Below are positions 5,678 through 14,787 of a stretch of 37,677 nucleotides of DNA, piece by piece. Every line of letters begins with the position of its first letter. Positions within the stretch are counted from its first letter, which is position 1. This DNA is from Clostridia bacterium. Lineage in GTDB: Bacteria > Bacillota > Clostridia > Christensenellales > Aristaeellaceae. The DNA is taken from NCBI GenBank assembly GCA_030529995.1, contig JAUMVT010000021.1:1-37677 (forward strand), given 5' to 3'. The position numbers were made by a program, and so were the translations under genes. The notes under the pieces are model-generated. The model saw nothing but the letters and a program-made list of their open reading frames with translations. It was not told where the DNA came from and did not search any database.

Positions 5678-7966
5678 ATGGATCTTTCGATGCTGAATCA
5701 GGAGCAGCGGCTGGCTGCTGAAACTTTGGAGGGCCCGGTGCTGATTCTTGCAGGTGCCGGCAGCGGCAAAACCAAGGCGCTGACCTGCCGTGTGGCCAAC
5801 TTGATGGATCACGGCGTGGAGCCTTGGTCGATTTTGGCGCTGACCTTCACCAATAAAGCCGCCAAGGAAATGCGGGAACGTATCAAGCAGCTGGTGGGGG
5901 AGAAGGCAGAGGATGCATGGATTTCCACTTTCCACTCCACCTGTGCGAAAATTCTTCGCCGGGATATTGAGAAGCTTGGGTATACCCGCTCTTTTGTGAT
6001 TTATGATGATGACGATCAAGCGGCAACCCTGAAGGAAATTCTGAAGCGGCTGAACGTGGACGAGAAGTTCCTGCCACCCAAGGAGATCCGTGCGAAAATT
6101 TCCGATGCGAAGAATCAGCTGATGGGGCCTGACGAGTGGTTTCAGCAGAGCGAACGGGACTATCGCAGTCAGATGATTCATGATGTGTTCCTTGAGTATG
6201 AAAATCGGCTGAAGGCACAGAATGCGCTGGATTTTGATGATTTGCTGGTGAAGACGTTGACCTTGTTTGCGGATCATCCTCCGGTGCTGGACAGCTATCG
6301 CCGCCGTTTCCGCTATGTGATGGTGGACGAGTATCAGGATACCAACTATGCCCAGTATCAGCTGGTAAGGCTGCTGACGGCGGAAAGCCGCAACCTGTGC
6401 GTGGTGGGCGATGACGACCAGTCCATTTACGGCTGGCGCGGTGCGGATATTCATAACATTCTGGACTTCGAAAAGGACTATCCGGATGCTACGGTGATTA
6501 AGCTGGAGCAGAATTATCGCTCCACGGCCAATATTTTGGATGCGGCCAATCAGGTGATTGCCCACAACGTGGGACGCAAGGAGAAAGCCCTGTGGACGGA
6601 AGCCGGTGAGGGAGAACCCATTAAGCTGTTCTGCGCCGGTGACGAACGGGAAGAGGCAGCTTGGGTGGCAGACCGGATTCGTCAGTTGTCCCGGCAGGGT
6701 GAACCCTACGGCAATGTGGCAGTGCTTTACCGTGCCAATGCTCAGAGCCGTGTGCTGGAAGAAATGCTGATGCGCTCCGGCATTCCCTACAAAGTTTTCG
6801 GCGGGCAGAAGTTCTATGATCGCCGGGAAGTTCGGGATGTGATTGCCTATCTGCGTGTGATTGTCAACCCGGCGGACGATGTAAGCCTGCGCCGGATTAT
6901 CAACGTGCCCAAGCGTTCCATCGGCGACAGCACGGTGCTGGAGCTGGTGCGCCATGCACGGGAAAACGAAATGCCCCTCTTCAGCGCACTGACGGACATG
7001 CCCACAACCCTGTCGGCACGGCCGAGAAAGTGCGTCACGGATTTCGCTACCATGATGACCATGCTTATGGCCATGAAGGAGACCATGCCCCTGAGCGCGT
7101 TCGTGCAGGAGCTGGTGGATAAAACCGGCCTGCTGGCGCAGTATCAGAAGGAAGATACGGATGATGCTCAGGCACGGGTGGAGAACATCCAGGAATTCCT
7201 CGGTGCTGTAGAGGAGTTCGCTCACGCGGATGAAAAAGCCACGCTGGAGGATTATCTGGAAAATGTGGCGCTGGTCACGGATTTGGATCAGGCAGAGGAC
7301 GAACGGGGCTATGTAACCCTGATGACCCTCCATTCCGCCAAGGGTCTGGAATTTCCGGATGTGTTTATCCCCGGCATGGAGGAAGGAGTTTTCCCCTCTG
7401 GCCGCAGCCTGACCAATGATGAAAGAATGGAAGAAGAACGGCGGCTGTGCTATGTGGGCATTACCCGGGCACAGAAGCGGCTGTTCCTCTCCCGGGCAAG
7501 CCAGCGAATGCTGTACAACCAGATTAATCACAATGCTCCCAGCCGTTTCCTGACAGAGATTCCTGAGCGGCTTTTGCAGGATGACTGGGCGGAAAAGAAG
7601 CAGGCCGCATTCCGCAACGCTCCTCAGCCTACTCGGACACGGGGGGCTGCCAGCGGCTACGGACTGCGCTCCACGCCGGAGGTCAGCAAGCTGGGTCAGC
7701 CGAAACTGACCTTCCACGGGGAATCCCTGAATATTCCTGGGGTGAGCAAAGGGTTTGCACCGATCCAGACCGTTCCCACCGGTGCTATGCAGAGCCTGTT
7801 CCGGAAGGGCGACCGGGTGATGCACCGTAAATTCGGCGAAGGCAATGTGGTGGAGGTTCGGGGCAAGGGGTCTGATGCCCGCATCCTGATTGAGTTTACC
7901 GCTTACGGCGTGAAGGAATTCTCTCTGTCTATCGCACCCATTGTGAAACTGGGGGACGACGAATGA
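5678..7966 (+). CDS. pcrA: ATP-dependent DNA helicase PcrA (UvrD/Rep family), 762 aa
   Basis: This is a superfamily 1A 3'-5' helicase of full normal length. The Q motif NQEQRLAAE is followed by Walker A AGAGSGKT (Lys31), motif Ia LTFTNKAAKEMRER, Walker B MVDEYQDTN (Asp217, Glu218), GDDDQSIYGWRGA (motif III), LEQNYRS (motif IV), VTLMTLHSAKGLEFP (motif V) and YVGITRAQKRLFL (motif VI). The C-terminal 50 residues (KGDRVMHRKFGEGNVVEV) form the Tudor-like domain through which PcrA contacts RNA polymerase in Bacillus. It acts in repair, replication-fork maintenance and transcription-coupled processes. The start follows AAGGTAGGATG, and the stop overlaps ligA by 4 bases, so the two are translationally coupled. 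Confidence 0.98.
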   Translation: MDLSMLNQEQRLAAETLEGPVLILAGAGSGKTKALTCRVANLMDHGVEPWSILALTFTNKAAKEMRERIKQLVGEKAEDAWISTFHSTCAKILRRDIEKLGYTRSFVIYDDDDQAATLKEILKRLNVDEKFLPPKEIRAKISDAKNQLMGPDEWFQQSERDYRSQMIHDVFLEYENRLKAQNALDFDDLLVKTLTLFADHPPVLDSYRRRFRYVMVDEYQDTNYAQYQLVRLLTAESRNLCVVGDDDQSIYGWRGADIHNILDFEKDYPDATVIKLEQNYRSTANILDAANQVIAHNVGRKEKALWTEAGEGEPIKLFCAGDEREEAAWVADRIRQLSRQGEPYGNVAVLYRANAQSRVLEEMLMRSGIPYKVFGGQKFYDRREVRDVIAYLRVIVNPADDVSLRRIINVPKRSIGDSTVLELVRHARENEMPLFSALTDMPTTLSARPRKCVTDFATMMTMLMAMKETMPLSAFVQELVDKTGLLAQYQKEDTDDAQARVENIQEFLGAVEEFAHADEKATLEDYLENVALVTDLDQAEDERGYVTLMTLHSAKGLEFPDVFIPGMEEGVFPSGRSLTNDERMEEERRLCYVGITRAQKRLFLSRASQRMLYNQINHNAPSRFLTEIPERLLQDDWAEKKQAAFRNAPQPTRTRGAASGYGLRSTPEVSKLGQPKLTFHGESLNIPGVSKGFAPIQTVPTGAMQSLFRKGDRVMHRKFGEGNVVEVRGKGSDARILIEFTAYGVKEFSLSIAPIVKLGDDE

Positions 7967-9930
7967 ATGCGCTTGAATCGCAGATGCAGGCACTGGTCGA
8001 CCGGCTGAACGAAACGGCCTATGCCTATTATGTGCTGGACAAACCGGAAATTTCCGACATGCAGTGGGATCAGCTCTATGATCAGCTGGTCAAGCTGGAG
8101 AAGGAAACGGGTGTGGTACTGCCGGATTCTCCCACCCACCGGGTAGGCGGAGAGCCGCTGAAGGGCTTCGAGCAGCACACCCATCTCCACCGGCTGTGGA
8201 GCATGGACAAGGTGCAGTCCATCGGCGCACTGGAAGACTGGATTCGCCGCACGGAGAAACTGGCAGGCCAAACGGATCTGCAGTATTATGTGGAGTATAA
8301 ATTTGACGGCCTGACCCTGAACCTGACCTATAACGACGGCAAACTGGTGCAGGCGGCCACACGGGGCAACGGTATTACCGGCGAGGCGATTCTGCCCCAG
8401 GCCAGAACCATCCGCACCGTTCCGCTGACGATTCCCTACAAAGGATTGCTGGAGGTACAGGGTGAGTGCATCATGCGCCTGAGCACGCTGGAGGCGTACA
8501 ACAAGACTGCCGCCGAACCTTTGAAGAATGCTCGCAATGCCGCCGCCGGTGCGCTGCGGAACCTTGACCCGGCAGTCACGGCAGCCAGAAAGCTGGATGT
8601 GTTCTTTTACCAGATCGGCACTATTGAAAACCCTCCTTACAGCACTCAGCCGGAGATGCTGAACTTCCTGCGGCAGAACGGCTTCCAGGTGAGCCCTTAT
8701 CTGGGCACGCCCCATTCACAGGCGGAGCTGGAAGACTGCATCCGGGAGATTGAACAACAGCGGCCTACGCTGGATTTCCTGATTGACGGTGTGGTCATCA
8801 AAATCGGTGACTTTGCTCTCAGAAACCGCATGGGCTTCACGGAGAAGTTCCCTCGCTGGGCGGTGGCTTACAAGTTCGAAGCGGAGGAAAGCGTTACCAT
8901 CCTGCGCCGGGTTACCTGGGAACTTGGACGTACCGGCAAGCTGACGCCTTTGGCGCATCTGGATCCGGTGGATTTCTACGGCGTTACGGTGCGGAAGGCA
9001 ACCCTGAACAATTGGGGCGATATTCAGCGCAAGCAGGTAGCCATCAATGCTCCGGTGTGGATTCGCCGATCCAATGACGTGATTCCGGAAATTATGGGTC
9101 GTGTGGGCGAAGCGGAACCGGGGGAAATCCCGATTGAGAAGCCTACCCATTGCCCTGCCTGCGGCGGCAAGCTGACGGAGCGGGGTGCCCACCTGTTCTG
9201 CATGAATCGGGTCAGCTGCCGCCCTCAGGCGGTTGCCCGGCTGGATCATTTCGCCGGCAGGGATGCCATGGATATTGACGGCTTCTCGGAGAAAACGGCG
9301 GAGCAGCTGTATGACCAGAAGAATGTGCGGGATCCTGCGGACTTGTATCACCTGACCCGGGAAGACGTGCTGTCTCTGGACGGATTCAAGGACAAGAAAG
9401 CGGACAATCTGCTGAAAGCGCTGGAAAAGAGCAAGGACTGTGCTTTAGATGCTTTCCTTTTCGCGGTTGGCATTCCGAATGTGGGGCGAAAAACGGCACG
9501 GGATATTGCAACGACTTTCGGCACCTTGGAAAAGGTGCAGGAAGCCACCATGGAGCAGCTGATTGCCATCCCTGATGTAGGGGATATTGTGGCGCAGAGC
9601 ATGCTGGAGTTCTTCTCCTTTGAAGAGAACCGGGTCATGATTGACCGGCTGCTGAAGGCCGGCGTTAAGCCTCGTCCCATGCAGGGCAAGGCGGAAGGCG
9701 TGCTCAGCGGCAAAACCGTGGTAGTCACGGGCACCCTGCCCAATCTTTCCCGGAAGGATGCGGAAGAGCTGATTCGCCGCCATGGGGGCACGGCTGCCTC
9801 CTCGGTCAGCAAAAAGACGGCGTTCGTGGTGGCGGGAGAGGCCGCCGGCAGCAAGCTGGATAAGGCGCAAGCACTGGGCATCGAAGTAATTGACGAAGCG
9901 GAGCTGCTGCGCCGAGTGGGAGAAGACTGA
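7963..9930 (+). CDS. ligA: NAD+-dependent DNA ligase LigA, 655 aa
   Basis: It seals nicks with NAD+ as adenylate donor. The domains are in order: NAD-binding Ia (1-60), adenylation domain with the nucleophile Lys113 in YKFDG, OB fold (about 315-390), a four-Cys zinc finger (Cys397, Cys400, Cys413, Cys419), helix-hairpin-helix repeats (about 435-570) and a C-terminal BRCT domain (about 580-655) with VVVTGTLPNLSRKDAEE. The length is normal. The adenylation motif has YKFDG where many ligases have LKxDG, a minor variant. The start overlaps the pcrA stop by 4 bases. The pcrA-ligA pairing is conserved in Firmicutes. Confidence 0.98.
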   Translation: MNALESQMQALVDRLNETAYAYYVLDKPEISDMQWDQLYDQLVKLEKETGVVLPDSPTHRVGGEPLKGFEQHTHLHRLWSMDKVQSIGALEDWIRRTEKLAGQTDLQYYVEYKFDGLTLNLTYNDGKLVQAATRGNGITGEAILPQARTIRTVPLTIPYKGLLEVQGECIMRLSTLEAYNKTAAEPLKNARNAAAGALRNLDPAVTAARKLDVFFYQIGTIENPPYSTQPEMLNFLRQNGFQVSPYLGTPHSQAELEDCIREIEQQRPTLDFLIDGVVIKIGDFALRNRMGFTEKFPRWAVAYKFEAEESVTILRRVTWELGRTGKLTPLAHLDPVDFYGVTVRKATLNNWGDIQRKQVAINAPVWIRRSNDVIPEIMGRVGEAEPGEIPIEKPTHCPACGGKLTERGAHLFCMNRVSCRPQAVARLDHFAGRDAMDIDGFSEKTAEQLYDQKNVRDPADLYHLTREDVLSLDGFKDKKADNLLKALEKSKDCALDAFLFAVGIPNVGRKTARDIATTFGTLEKVQEATMEQLIAIPDVGDIVAQSMLEFFSFEENRVMIDRLLKAGVKPRPMQGKAEGVLSGKTVVVTGTLPNLSRKDAEELIRRHGGTAASSVSKKTAFVVAGEAAGSKLDKAQALGIEVIDEAELLRRVGED

Positions 9931-9979
9931 ACACAGGTTCAATTGCCCATGGAAAAAACAACAATTTTCTGACAAAGTA

Positions 9980-9988
9980 TGATATAAT
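9980..9988 (+). promoter_or_regulatory. extended -10 promoter upstream of the thioesterase gene
   Basis: TGA-TATAAT at 9980-9988 is a consensus -10 with an upstream TG. No strong -35 is present. The predicted start is near 9995, inside the hairpin at 9992-10021. Confidence 0.6.
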
Positions 9989-9991
9989 CGT

Positions 9992-10026
9992 GGCGGTGAT
10001 TTCCTGCAGGGAGTTGCCGCCATTTT
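9992..10026 (+). terminator. 13-bp hairpin with U-run after ligA, at the start of the next transcript
   Basis: Positions 9992-10004 pair with 10009-10021 over 13 base pairs (four G-U) around a TGCA loop, followed by ATTTTG. It can act as the terminator of pcrA-ligA. Because a promoter lies just before it, the same hairpin would also sit at the 5' end of the next mRNA. Confidence 0.55.
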
Positions 10027-10048
10027 GCTTGCAAAGGAAGATCAATCG

Positions 10049-10429
10049 ATGGAGAATGTAAAGGGTACCTGGAAGACCACGGTTACGGAAGAAGTGACGG
10101 CGAAAGCCATGGGCAGCGGCTCTTTGCCGGTGCTGGCAACTCCTGCACTGGTGGCACTGATGGAGCATGCGGCCTGTGAAGCACTGGCAGGCTCGCTGGA
10201 TGAAGGCATTACCACGGTAGGCACCAAAATGGATGTGGATCACGTAGCGGCAACCCCTGTAGGTATGGAAGTGTGGGCGGAAGCAACCCTGACTGCTCAG
10301 GAAGGCCGGGGCTACACTTTTGATATCACTGCCTATGATGCCTGCGGCGTGATCGGCACGGCCAAGCACCAGCGTGTAAGCGTGAAGGCGGAAAAGTTTG
10401 TTGCCAAGGCAGAAGCCAAGAAGGGTTGA
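10049..10429 (+). CDS. hotdog-fold thioesterase, fluoroacetyl-CoA thioesterase (FlK)-like, 126 aa
   Basis: The ATG at 10049 (MENVKGTW) follows AAGGAAG at good spacing; an upstream TTG has no site. The protein is a single hotdog domain. A Thr31, Glu39, His65 arrangement (ATPALVALMEHAA, then MDVDHVAATPVGM) matches the Thr/Glu/His catalytic set of the FlK family, whose namesake hydrolyses fluoroacetyl-CoA. Most members in Firmicutes are of unknown acyl-CoA specificity, so I do not claim fluoroacetate resistance. It probably removes an acyl group from CoA or a carrier. It is 31 bases upstream of the serine hydrolase gene, with its own promoter. Confidence 0.85.
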   Translation: MENVKGTWKTTVTEEVTAKAMGSGSLPVLATPALVALMEHAACEALAGSLDEGITTVGTKMDVDHVAATPVGMEVWAEATLTAQEGRGYTFDITAYDACGVIGTAKHQRVSVKAEKFVAKAEAKKG

Positions 10430-10459
10430 CGATAAGAAGAAAGGCAGGGACGACGAGAA

Positions 10460-11611
10460 ATGAAAAAGAACATACTGAAGCGAGGACTCCTTTTCATGCT
10501 GGCGTTCCTGCTGCTTTTTTCTGCGGCTGCGGCAGAATCGGAAGATGTGGACACACAGGCGGAGAAAATCTTTCGTGCCCATAAGACCACCGGCGGTACG
10601 GTGCTGGTGGCCAAGGATGGGGAAATCGTTTACCGAATGAATTACGGGTTCATGAACAAGAAACAGCAGATTCCGGTGGATGACAGCACCCATTTCCGTG
10701 TGGCTTCGGTCACCAAAATGGTCAGTGCCATGTACGTGATGCAGCTGGCAGAGCAGAGTCTGGTGGACTTGGATGCGGATGTATCTGATTATCTGGGCTT
10801 CTCCATGCGAAATCCTCACTACAAGGATACGCCGATTACCCTGCGGATGCTCATGACCCATACAGCTTCCATTTCACGCAAAAGCGGAATCAGAGGACGT
10901 ACGCTGGAAAGTCTGCTGGGCACCAAGTCTGCGTCTCTGTATTTGGATGCCATGCCGGGGCGGAAATATGTCTACTCAAATTTAGGAGCCGGCATTATGG
11001 GCTCCATCATTGAAAGCGTTACCGGAAAGAACATCAACGATGCGGTGACGGAAGGCATTTTCCAACCTCTGCAGATGGATGCGGCCTATCATCCTTCCTT
11101 GATTCAGGATCAGGACAGCATTACCAATGTGTATGATAATAACTGCACCCTGAAGACGGCGGCACAGAAGCTGATTGAGGAAGAATGGGATGACGGCGTC
11201 GATCCCGCACACCATTACAACATTACCGTGGGCAGTCTGTGGATTACGGGGGAGGATCTCCTACGCATTGGCATGCTGATGTGCAATGGCGGAACGCTGG
11301 ATGGTGTCCGCCTTTTGCAGGAGGATACCGTGGCGGAAATGATGGCGGATCAGCAGGGCAAGGGCAGCATTACAGCCGATACGCCTTACGGCCTTTGCGT
11401 CAATCGGAATGATACGCTGATTGAAGACCGAATGGTCTATGGTCATCAGGGCATCAGCGGCGCCATTGCGGCCAATGTGTATTATGAGCCGGAAAGCCGC
11501 TTCGTGTTTGTGCTGATTACCAATGGATGCAAAAACGGCATGAACAATCGGGTATGCGCAATTTCGAGAAAGATGTTTACCCTCATGTGGGAAAACTTTG
11601 GCGAAGAATAA
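10460..11611 (+). CDS. secreted serine hydrolase, class C beta-lactamase / PBP4*-like, 383 aa
   Basis: A signal peptide (KRG, hydrophobic core, then SAAAAES near residue 25) lacks a lipobox Cys, so signal peptidase I cleavage is expected. The beta-lactamase-related domain has Ser83-x-x-Lys86 (SVTK), the Tyr172-Ser-Asn174 motif and YGHQGISG in place of the KTG triad, a form common in class C-like esterases and D-aminopeptidases or DD-peptidases. It would act outside the membrane on a D-Ala-containing peptide or an ester. True beta-lactamase activity is unlikely to be its main role. The downstream alr and D-peptide hydrolases, 33 bases away, support a cell-wall peptide substrate. Exact specificity is unknown. 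Confidence 0.88.
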   Translation: MKKNILKRGLLFMLAFLLLFSAAAAESEDVDTQAEKIFRAHKTTGGTVLVAKDGEIVYRMNYGFMNKKQQIPVDDSTHFRVASVTKMVSAMYVMQLAEQSLVDLDADVSDYLGFSMRNPHYKDTPITLRMLMTHTASISRKSGIRGRTLESLLGTKSASLYLDAMPGRKYVYSNLGAGIMGSIIESVTGKNINDAVTEGIFQPLQMDAAYHPSLIQDQDSITNVYDNNCTLKTAAQKLIEEEWDDGVDPAHHYNITVGSLWITGEDLLRIGMLMCNGGTLDGVRLLQEDTVAEMMADQQGKGSITADTPYGLCVNRNDTLIEDRMVYGHQGISGAIAANVYYEPESRFVFVLITNGCKNGMNNRVCAISRKMFTLMWENFGEE

Positions 11612-11644
11612 AAGCATTTTGACCGGATGGGAGTTGCTTGAGCA

Positions 11645-12811
11645 ATGACGGATGCATTTCTGCGCAGAACATGGATTGATATCGACTTGGATAAGCTGAT
11701 TGCCAACTATGAAACCGCGAAAAGCCTGACCCAAAGCACGGTGACCTGCGTGCTGAAATCCAATGCCTATGGTCATGGAGCGGTTCGTGTTGCCCAGGCC
11801 TTGCAGGAGGACGGCTGCACAAGCTTTGCGGTGAGCTGTGCCCGGGAGGGCTTTCAGCTGCGGCAGGCAGGCATTCGGGGTGAAATTCTGGTCATGGGGC
11901 TCACGGAAGAGGCTGCACTGCCGGAAAGTATCCGGGAAGGTCTAACCCTGACGGCAGCCTCGGCAGAGGATTTGCAGCTCATGGAAAGGATCTGCGCAGA
12001 GAAGCACCTGAACGCAGCCGTTCATCTGAAGGCAGATACGGGCTTTCACCGCTTGGGTATTGACTGCACGGAAGAGGCAGCGGAGAAAATTGCGGCGGCG
12101 GCAAAGAACCTTCCGCATGTCCGCATTGCCGGGCTGTACAGCCATCTGGGGCTGATCAACCGGGAACGGGACGAAATGCAGTATCAGCAGCTGATGACCA
12201 TCAAGACCCTGCTGGAGCAGAAGGGCATCACTGTGCAGGATGTGCACCTGTGTGACAGCATCGGTCTGGTGCGGTATCCCCAGTGGCATATGAGCCGAGT
12301 GCGGGTGGGCGCCCTGCTTTTCGGGGTTCGCCCTTCCAGAAGCCAGCATATGCCTTTCGAGTGTCTGGAGACGCTGACCTTCCGCACCACGGTGGCACAG
12401 GTACACCGAGTGGAGGCCGGAGAAATTGTGGGCTATGGGGATGATCAGATTCTGACCCGTCCCTCTGTCATCGCCACCTTGTGCGCAGGCTACGGGGACG
12501 GTTATCCCCGGCATCTGTCCAACGGCAAGGGACAGGTCATGATTCGGGGACATCGTGCGCCGGTGATTGGCTTGGTCTGCATGGATCAAATGATGGTGGA
12601 TGTGACTGATCTTCCGGAGGTTCAGCCGGGAGATGTGGCAGAGCTGCTGGGGGGCGGCATCGGGTACGGCGAAATGGCGGACTGGGCGGAAACCAACCGG
12701 AATGAATGCCTGTCCATTCTGTCGGCCAGACCCATTCGTGTTTATTGGCAAAAGGGGAAGATTGTTACGGTAACGGATGATTTGCTCCGAGAAAGAAGGA
12801 ATTTTGCATGA
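11645..12811 (+). CDS. alr: alanine racemase, 388 aa
   Basis: This PLP enzyme interconverts L- and D-alanine for peptidoglycan. The PLP lysine is Lys38 in VLKSNAYGHG (family AVVKANAYGHG). The second catalytic base is Tyr283 in CAGYGDGYPR. Other family marks are HLKADTGFHRLG and GLVCMDQMMVDVT. The TIM-barrel and beta-domain lengths are normal. The start ATG at 11645 has a GGGAG site at slightly long spacing. The stop overlaps the next gene by 4 bases. Being grouped with D-peptide hydrolases, it may work catabolically (D-Ala salvage) as well as in wall synthesis; this is inference. Confidence 0.96.
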   Translation: MTDAFLRRTWIDIDLDKLIANYETAKSLTQSTVTCVLKSNAYGHGAVRVAQALQEDGCTSFAVSCAREGFQLRQAGIRGEILVMGLTEEAALPESIREGLTLTAASAEDLQLMERICAEKHLNAAVHLKADTGFHRLGIDCTEEAAEKIAAAAKNLPHVRIAGLYSHLGLINRERDEMQYQQLMTIKTLLEQKGITVQDVHLCDSIGLVRYPQWHMSRVRVGALLFGVRPSRSQHMPFECLETLTFRTTVAQVHRVEAGEIVGYGDDQILTRPSVIATLCAGYGDGYPRHLSNGKGQVMIRGHRAPVIGLVCMDQMMVDVTDLPEVQPGDVAELLGGGIGYGEMADWAETNRNECLSILSARPIRVYWQKGKIVTVTDDLLRERRNFA

Positions 12812-13983
12812 AGCTTTCGGATTGGCAGGAAACATTGAAGGATATCATGCCTCAGGTGATTGCTATGCGCAGAGAACTGCATCATCACCCGGAAAGAAGC
12901 GGGGAAGAGGCATGGACGCAGGCCTATATTGAGGAGAAGCTGACGGCACTGGGACTGGAGATTCATACCTTTCAGGATTGTCATGCGGTGATGGGACTGA
13001 TCCGCAACGGAGAAGGCCCCTGCGTGGGGATCCGTGCTGACATGGATGCGCTGCCTGTGACGGAGAAGACGGGTCTGCCCTTTGCTTCCGCTCAGAAAGG
13101 CACCATGCATGCCTGCGGCCATGATGCTCATATGGCGCTGGCACTGGGCAGTGCCATGTGGCTGAGCACCCACAAGGATCAGTGGCACGGCACGGTGAAG
13201 TACTTCTTTGAGCCGGAAGAGGAAACCGAGGGCGGCGGCAAAATGATGACCGAACAGGGATGCATGGAAAATCCCCATGTGGATGTGGTCATCGGACAGC
13301 ACATGAATCCCCACTACGAGGCAGGCGACTTCTACGCTAAGCCCGGCTATGTCAGCGGTGCCAGCGATGAAATTCGCCTGACGGTACGGGGCAAGAGCTG
13401 CCACGGCGCCTATCCGGAAAGCGGCGTTGACGCCATTGTGATTTCCGGGCAAATCGTTGCCGCCCTGCAGACGCTGGTCAGCCGCACCCTGTCCCCCTTT
13501 GATCCGGCGGTGGTGACCATCGGCACCATTGAAGGCGGACAGGCTAACAACATCGTCTGCGGTGAGGTGCACATGCGGGGCACGCTTCGCACCTTGTCGG
13601 AAGCCACACGGGAAAAGATGAAGGCCTTGATCGTCCGCACTGCCGGCGGCATTGCGGAGGCCATGGGTGGACACTGCGATGTGCAGCTGATCCCCAGCTA
13701 TGGGGCTGTGTATAATGACGATGGCTATTATGCCGTCATCGAAAAAGAAGCGGAAGAAATTCTGGGCAAGGACAAAATTGTCCGCCAGGAGGCACCCAGC
13801 CTCGGTGTGGAAAGCTTCTATTACTTTGTCCGTAAAACGCCTGGGGTGTATTACGATATTGGCAGCGGCATCGGCACGGCCTTGCATACGGAAACGTTCC
13901 TGGTAGATGAAGCCTGCCTGCTTCCCGGGGTCGCCATGCAGTGCGCCTCGGTGCTGGCACTGATGGAGGAAATCAAAGCATGA
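12808..13983 (+). CDS. M20D-type amidohydrolase (hippurate hydrolase / N-acyl amino acid deacylase-like), 391 aa
   Basis: It is a zinc/manganese amidohydrolase with MRRELHHHPERSGEE at the N-terminus, RADMDALPVTE (Asp78, Asp80), the metal-binding MHACGHDAHM (His101, Cys103, His105), EPEEETEGGGK, and a dimerisation domain in the middle (about 185-300). The Cys in ACGHD is typical of the M20D branch (HipO, N-acetyl-diaminopimelate deacetylase, IAA-amino acid hydrolases). It removes an acyl or amino-acid group from an N-blocked amino acid or dipeptide in the cytosol. The substrate cannot be named from sequence. It overlaps both neighbours by 4 bases, so alr, this gene and dppA are translationally coupled. 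Confidence 0.92.
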   Translation: MKLSDWQETLKDIMPQVIAMRRELHHHPERSGEEAWTQAYIEEKLTALGLEIHTFQDCHAVMGLIRNGEGPCVGIRADMDALPVTEKTGLPFASAQKGTMHACGHDAHMALALGSAMWLSTHKDQWHGTVKYFFEPEEETEGGGKMMTEQGCMENPHVDVVIGQHMNPHYEAGDFYAKPGYVSGASDEIRLTVRGKSCHGAYPESGVDAIVISGQIVAALQTLVSRTLSPFDPAVVTIGTIEGGQANNIVCGEVHMRGTLRTLSEATREKMKALIVRTAGGIAEAMGGHCDVQLIPSYGAVYNDDGYYAVIEKEAEEILGKDKIVRQEAPSLGVESFYYFVRKTPGVYYDIGSGIGTALHTETFLVDEACLLPGVAMQCASVLALMEEIKA

Positions 13984-14777
13984 AACTGTATCTTTCAGCC
14001 GACATTGAGGGAACCTGCGGCATTGCCGCCTGGGATGAAACGGAAAAGTCCAAGCCGGAATACGCTCACTTTGCCAATCAGATGAGCCGTGAGGTGGCGG
14101 CCGCCTGCGAAGGTGCCAACGCTGCCGGAACGGAATCCATTCTGGTGCGGGATGCCCATGATTCCGCCAGAAACATTCTGCCGGGCATGCTGCCGGAAAA
14201 CGCCTGCATTTTCCGGGGCTGGGGTCGTGAACCCTATGCCATGATGAGCGGACTGGATGACAGCTTTGACGGTGCTATGTTTACCGGCTATCATTCCGGC
14301 GCCGGGTGGGCCAGCAGTCCCTTGAGCCACACCATGAACCTGAACATTCACGGCGTATGGGTGAACGGGGAACCGTGCCCGGAGCTGATGATGAACTGCC
14401 TGACGGCGGCCATGCTGGGCGTGCCCACCCGGCTGGTAACAGGGGATGAAGGCATTTGCAGCTGGTTTGAACGCTATGTGCCGGGAGCCATGACCGTGCC
14501 GGTAAGCCGGGGCGTGGGCAACGGCAGCATTTCCATCCACCCGGATAAAGCAGTACGGCTGATCCGGGATGCTGCGGAGCAGGCCATGAAATTGCCCAAG
14601 GAAAGCTGCATGTTCCCCCTGCCGGAGCATTTTACGGTGGAGGTCAGCTATGTCCGGCACGAATCCGCCAGACGGGCAGGATGGTATCCGGGGGCGGAAC
14701 AAACGGATGATCGGACGGTACGCTTCTCCTGCGATGCGTGGATGGACGCACTGACCTTCTTCCATTTCTGCCTGTGA
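13980..14777 (+). CDS. dppA: M55 family D-aminopeptidase (DppA-like), 265 aa
   Basis: The ATG at 13980 overlaps the previous stop in an ATGA. The protein begins KLYLSADIEGTCGI, the DppA signature. The zinc ligands expected from Bacillus subtilis DppA are all present: Asp8, Glu10, His60 (RDAHDSARN), His105 (GYHSGAG) and Glu135 (CPELMM). M55 enzymes cleave D-amino-acid peptides such as D-Ala-D-Ala and D-Ala-Gly-Gly as a self-compartmentalised decamer. The length is typical. With alr, M20 and S66 neighbours it would release D-Ala from wall-derived peptides. The family assignment is secure; the substrate is inferred. Confidence 0.94.
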   Translation: MKLYLSADIEGTCGIAAWDETEKSKPEYAHFANQMSREVAAACEGANAAGTESILVRDAHDSARNILPGMLPENACIFRGWGREPYAMMSGLDDSFDGAMFTGYHSGAGWASSPLSHTMNLNIHGVWVNGEPCPELMMNCLTAAMLGVPTRLVTGDEGICSWFERYVPGAMTVPVSRGVGNGSISIHPDKAVRLIRDAAEQAMKLPKESCMFPLPEHFTVEVSYVRHESARRAGWYPGAEQTDDRTVRFSCDAWMDALTFFHFCL

Positions 14778-14787
14778 GGTGACGAAC

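Noticed and set aside
5603-7993. 796-codon minus-strand frame opposite pcrA
   Set aside because: Antisense shadow of pcrA, with low-complexity His/Gln-rich translation and no start signal.
10460-11611. Beta-lactamase resistance gene
   Set aside because: The domain is related, but HQG replaces KTG and the neighbours point to peptide or ester hydrolysis.
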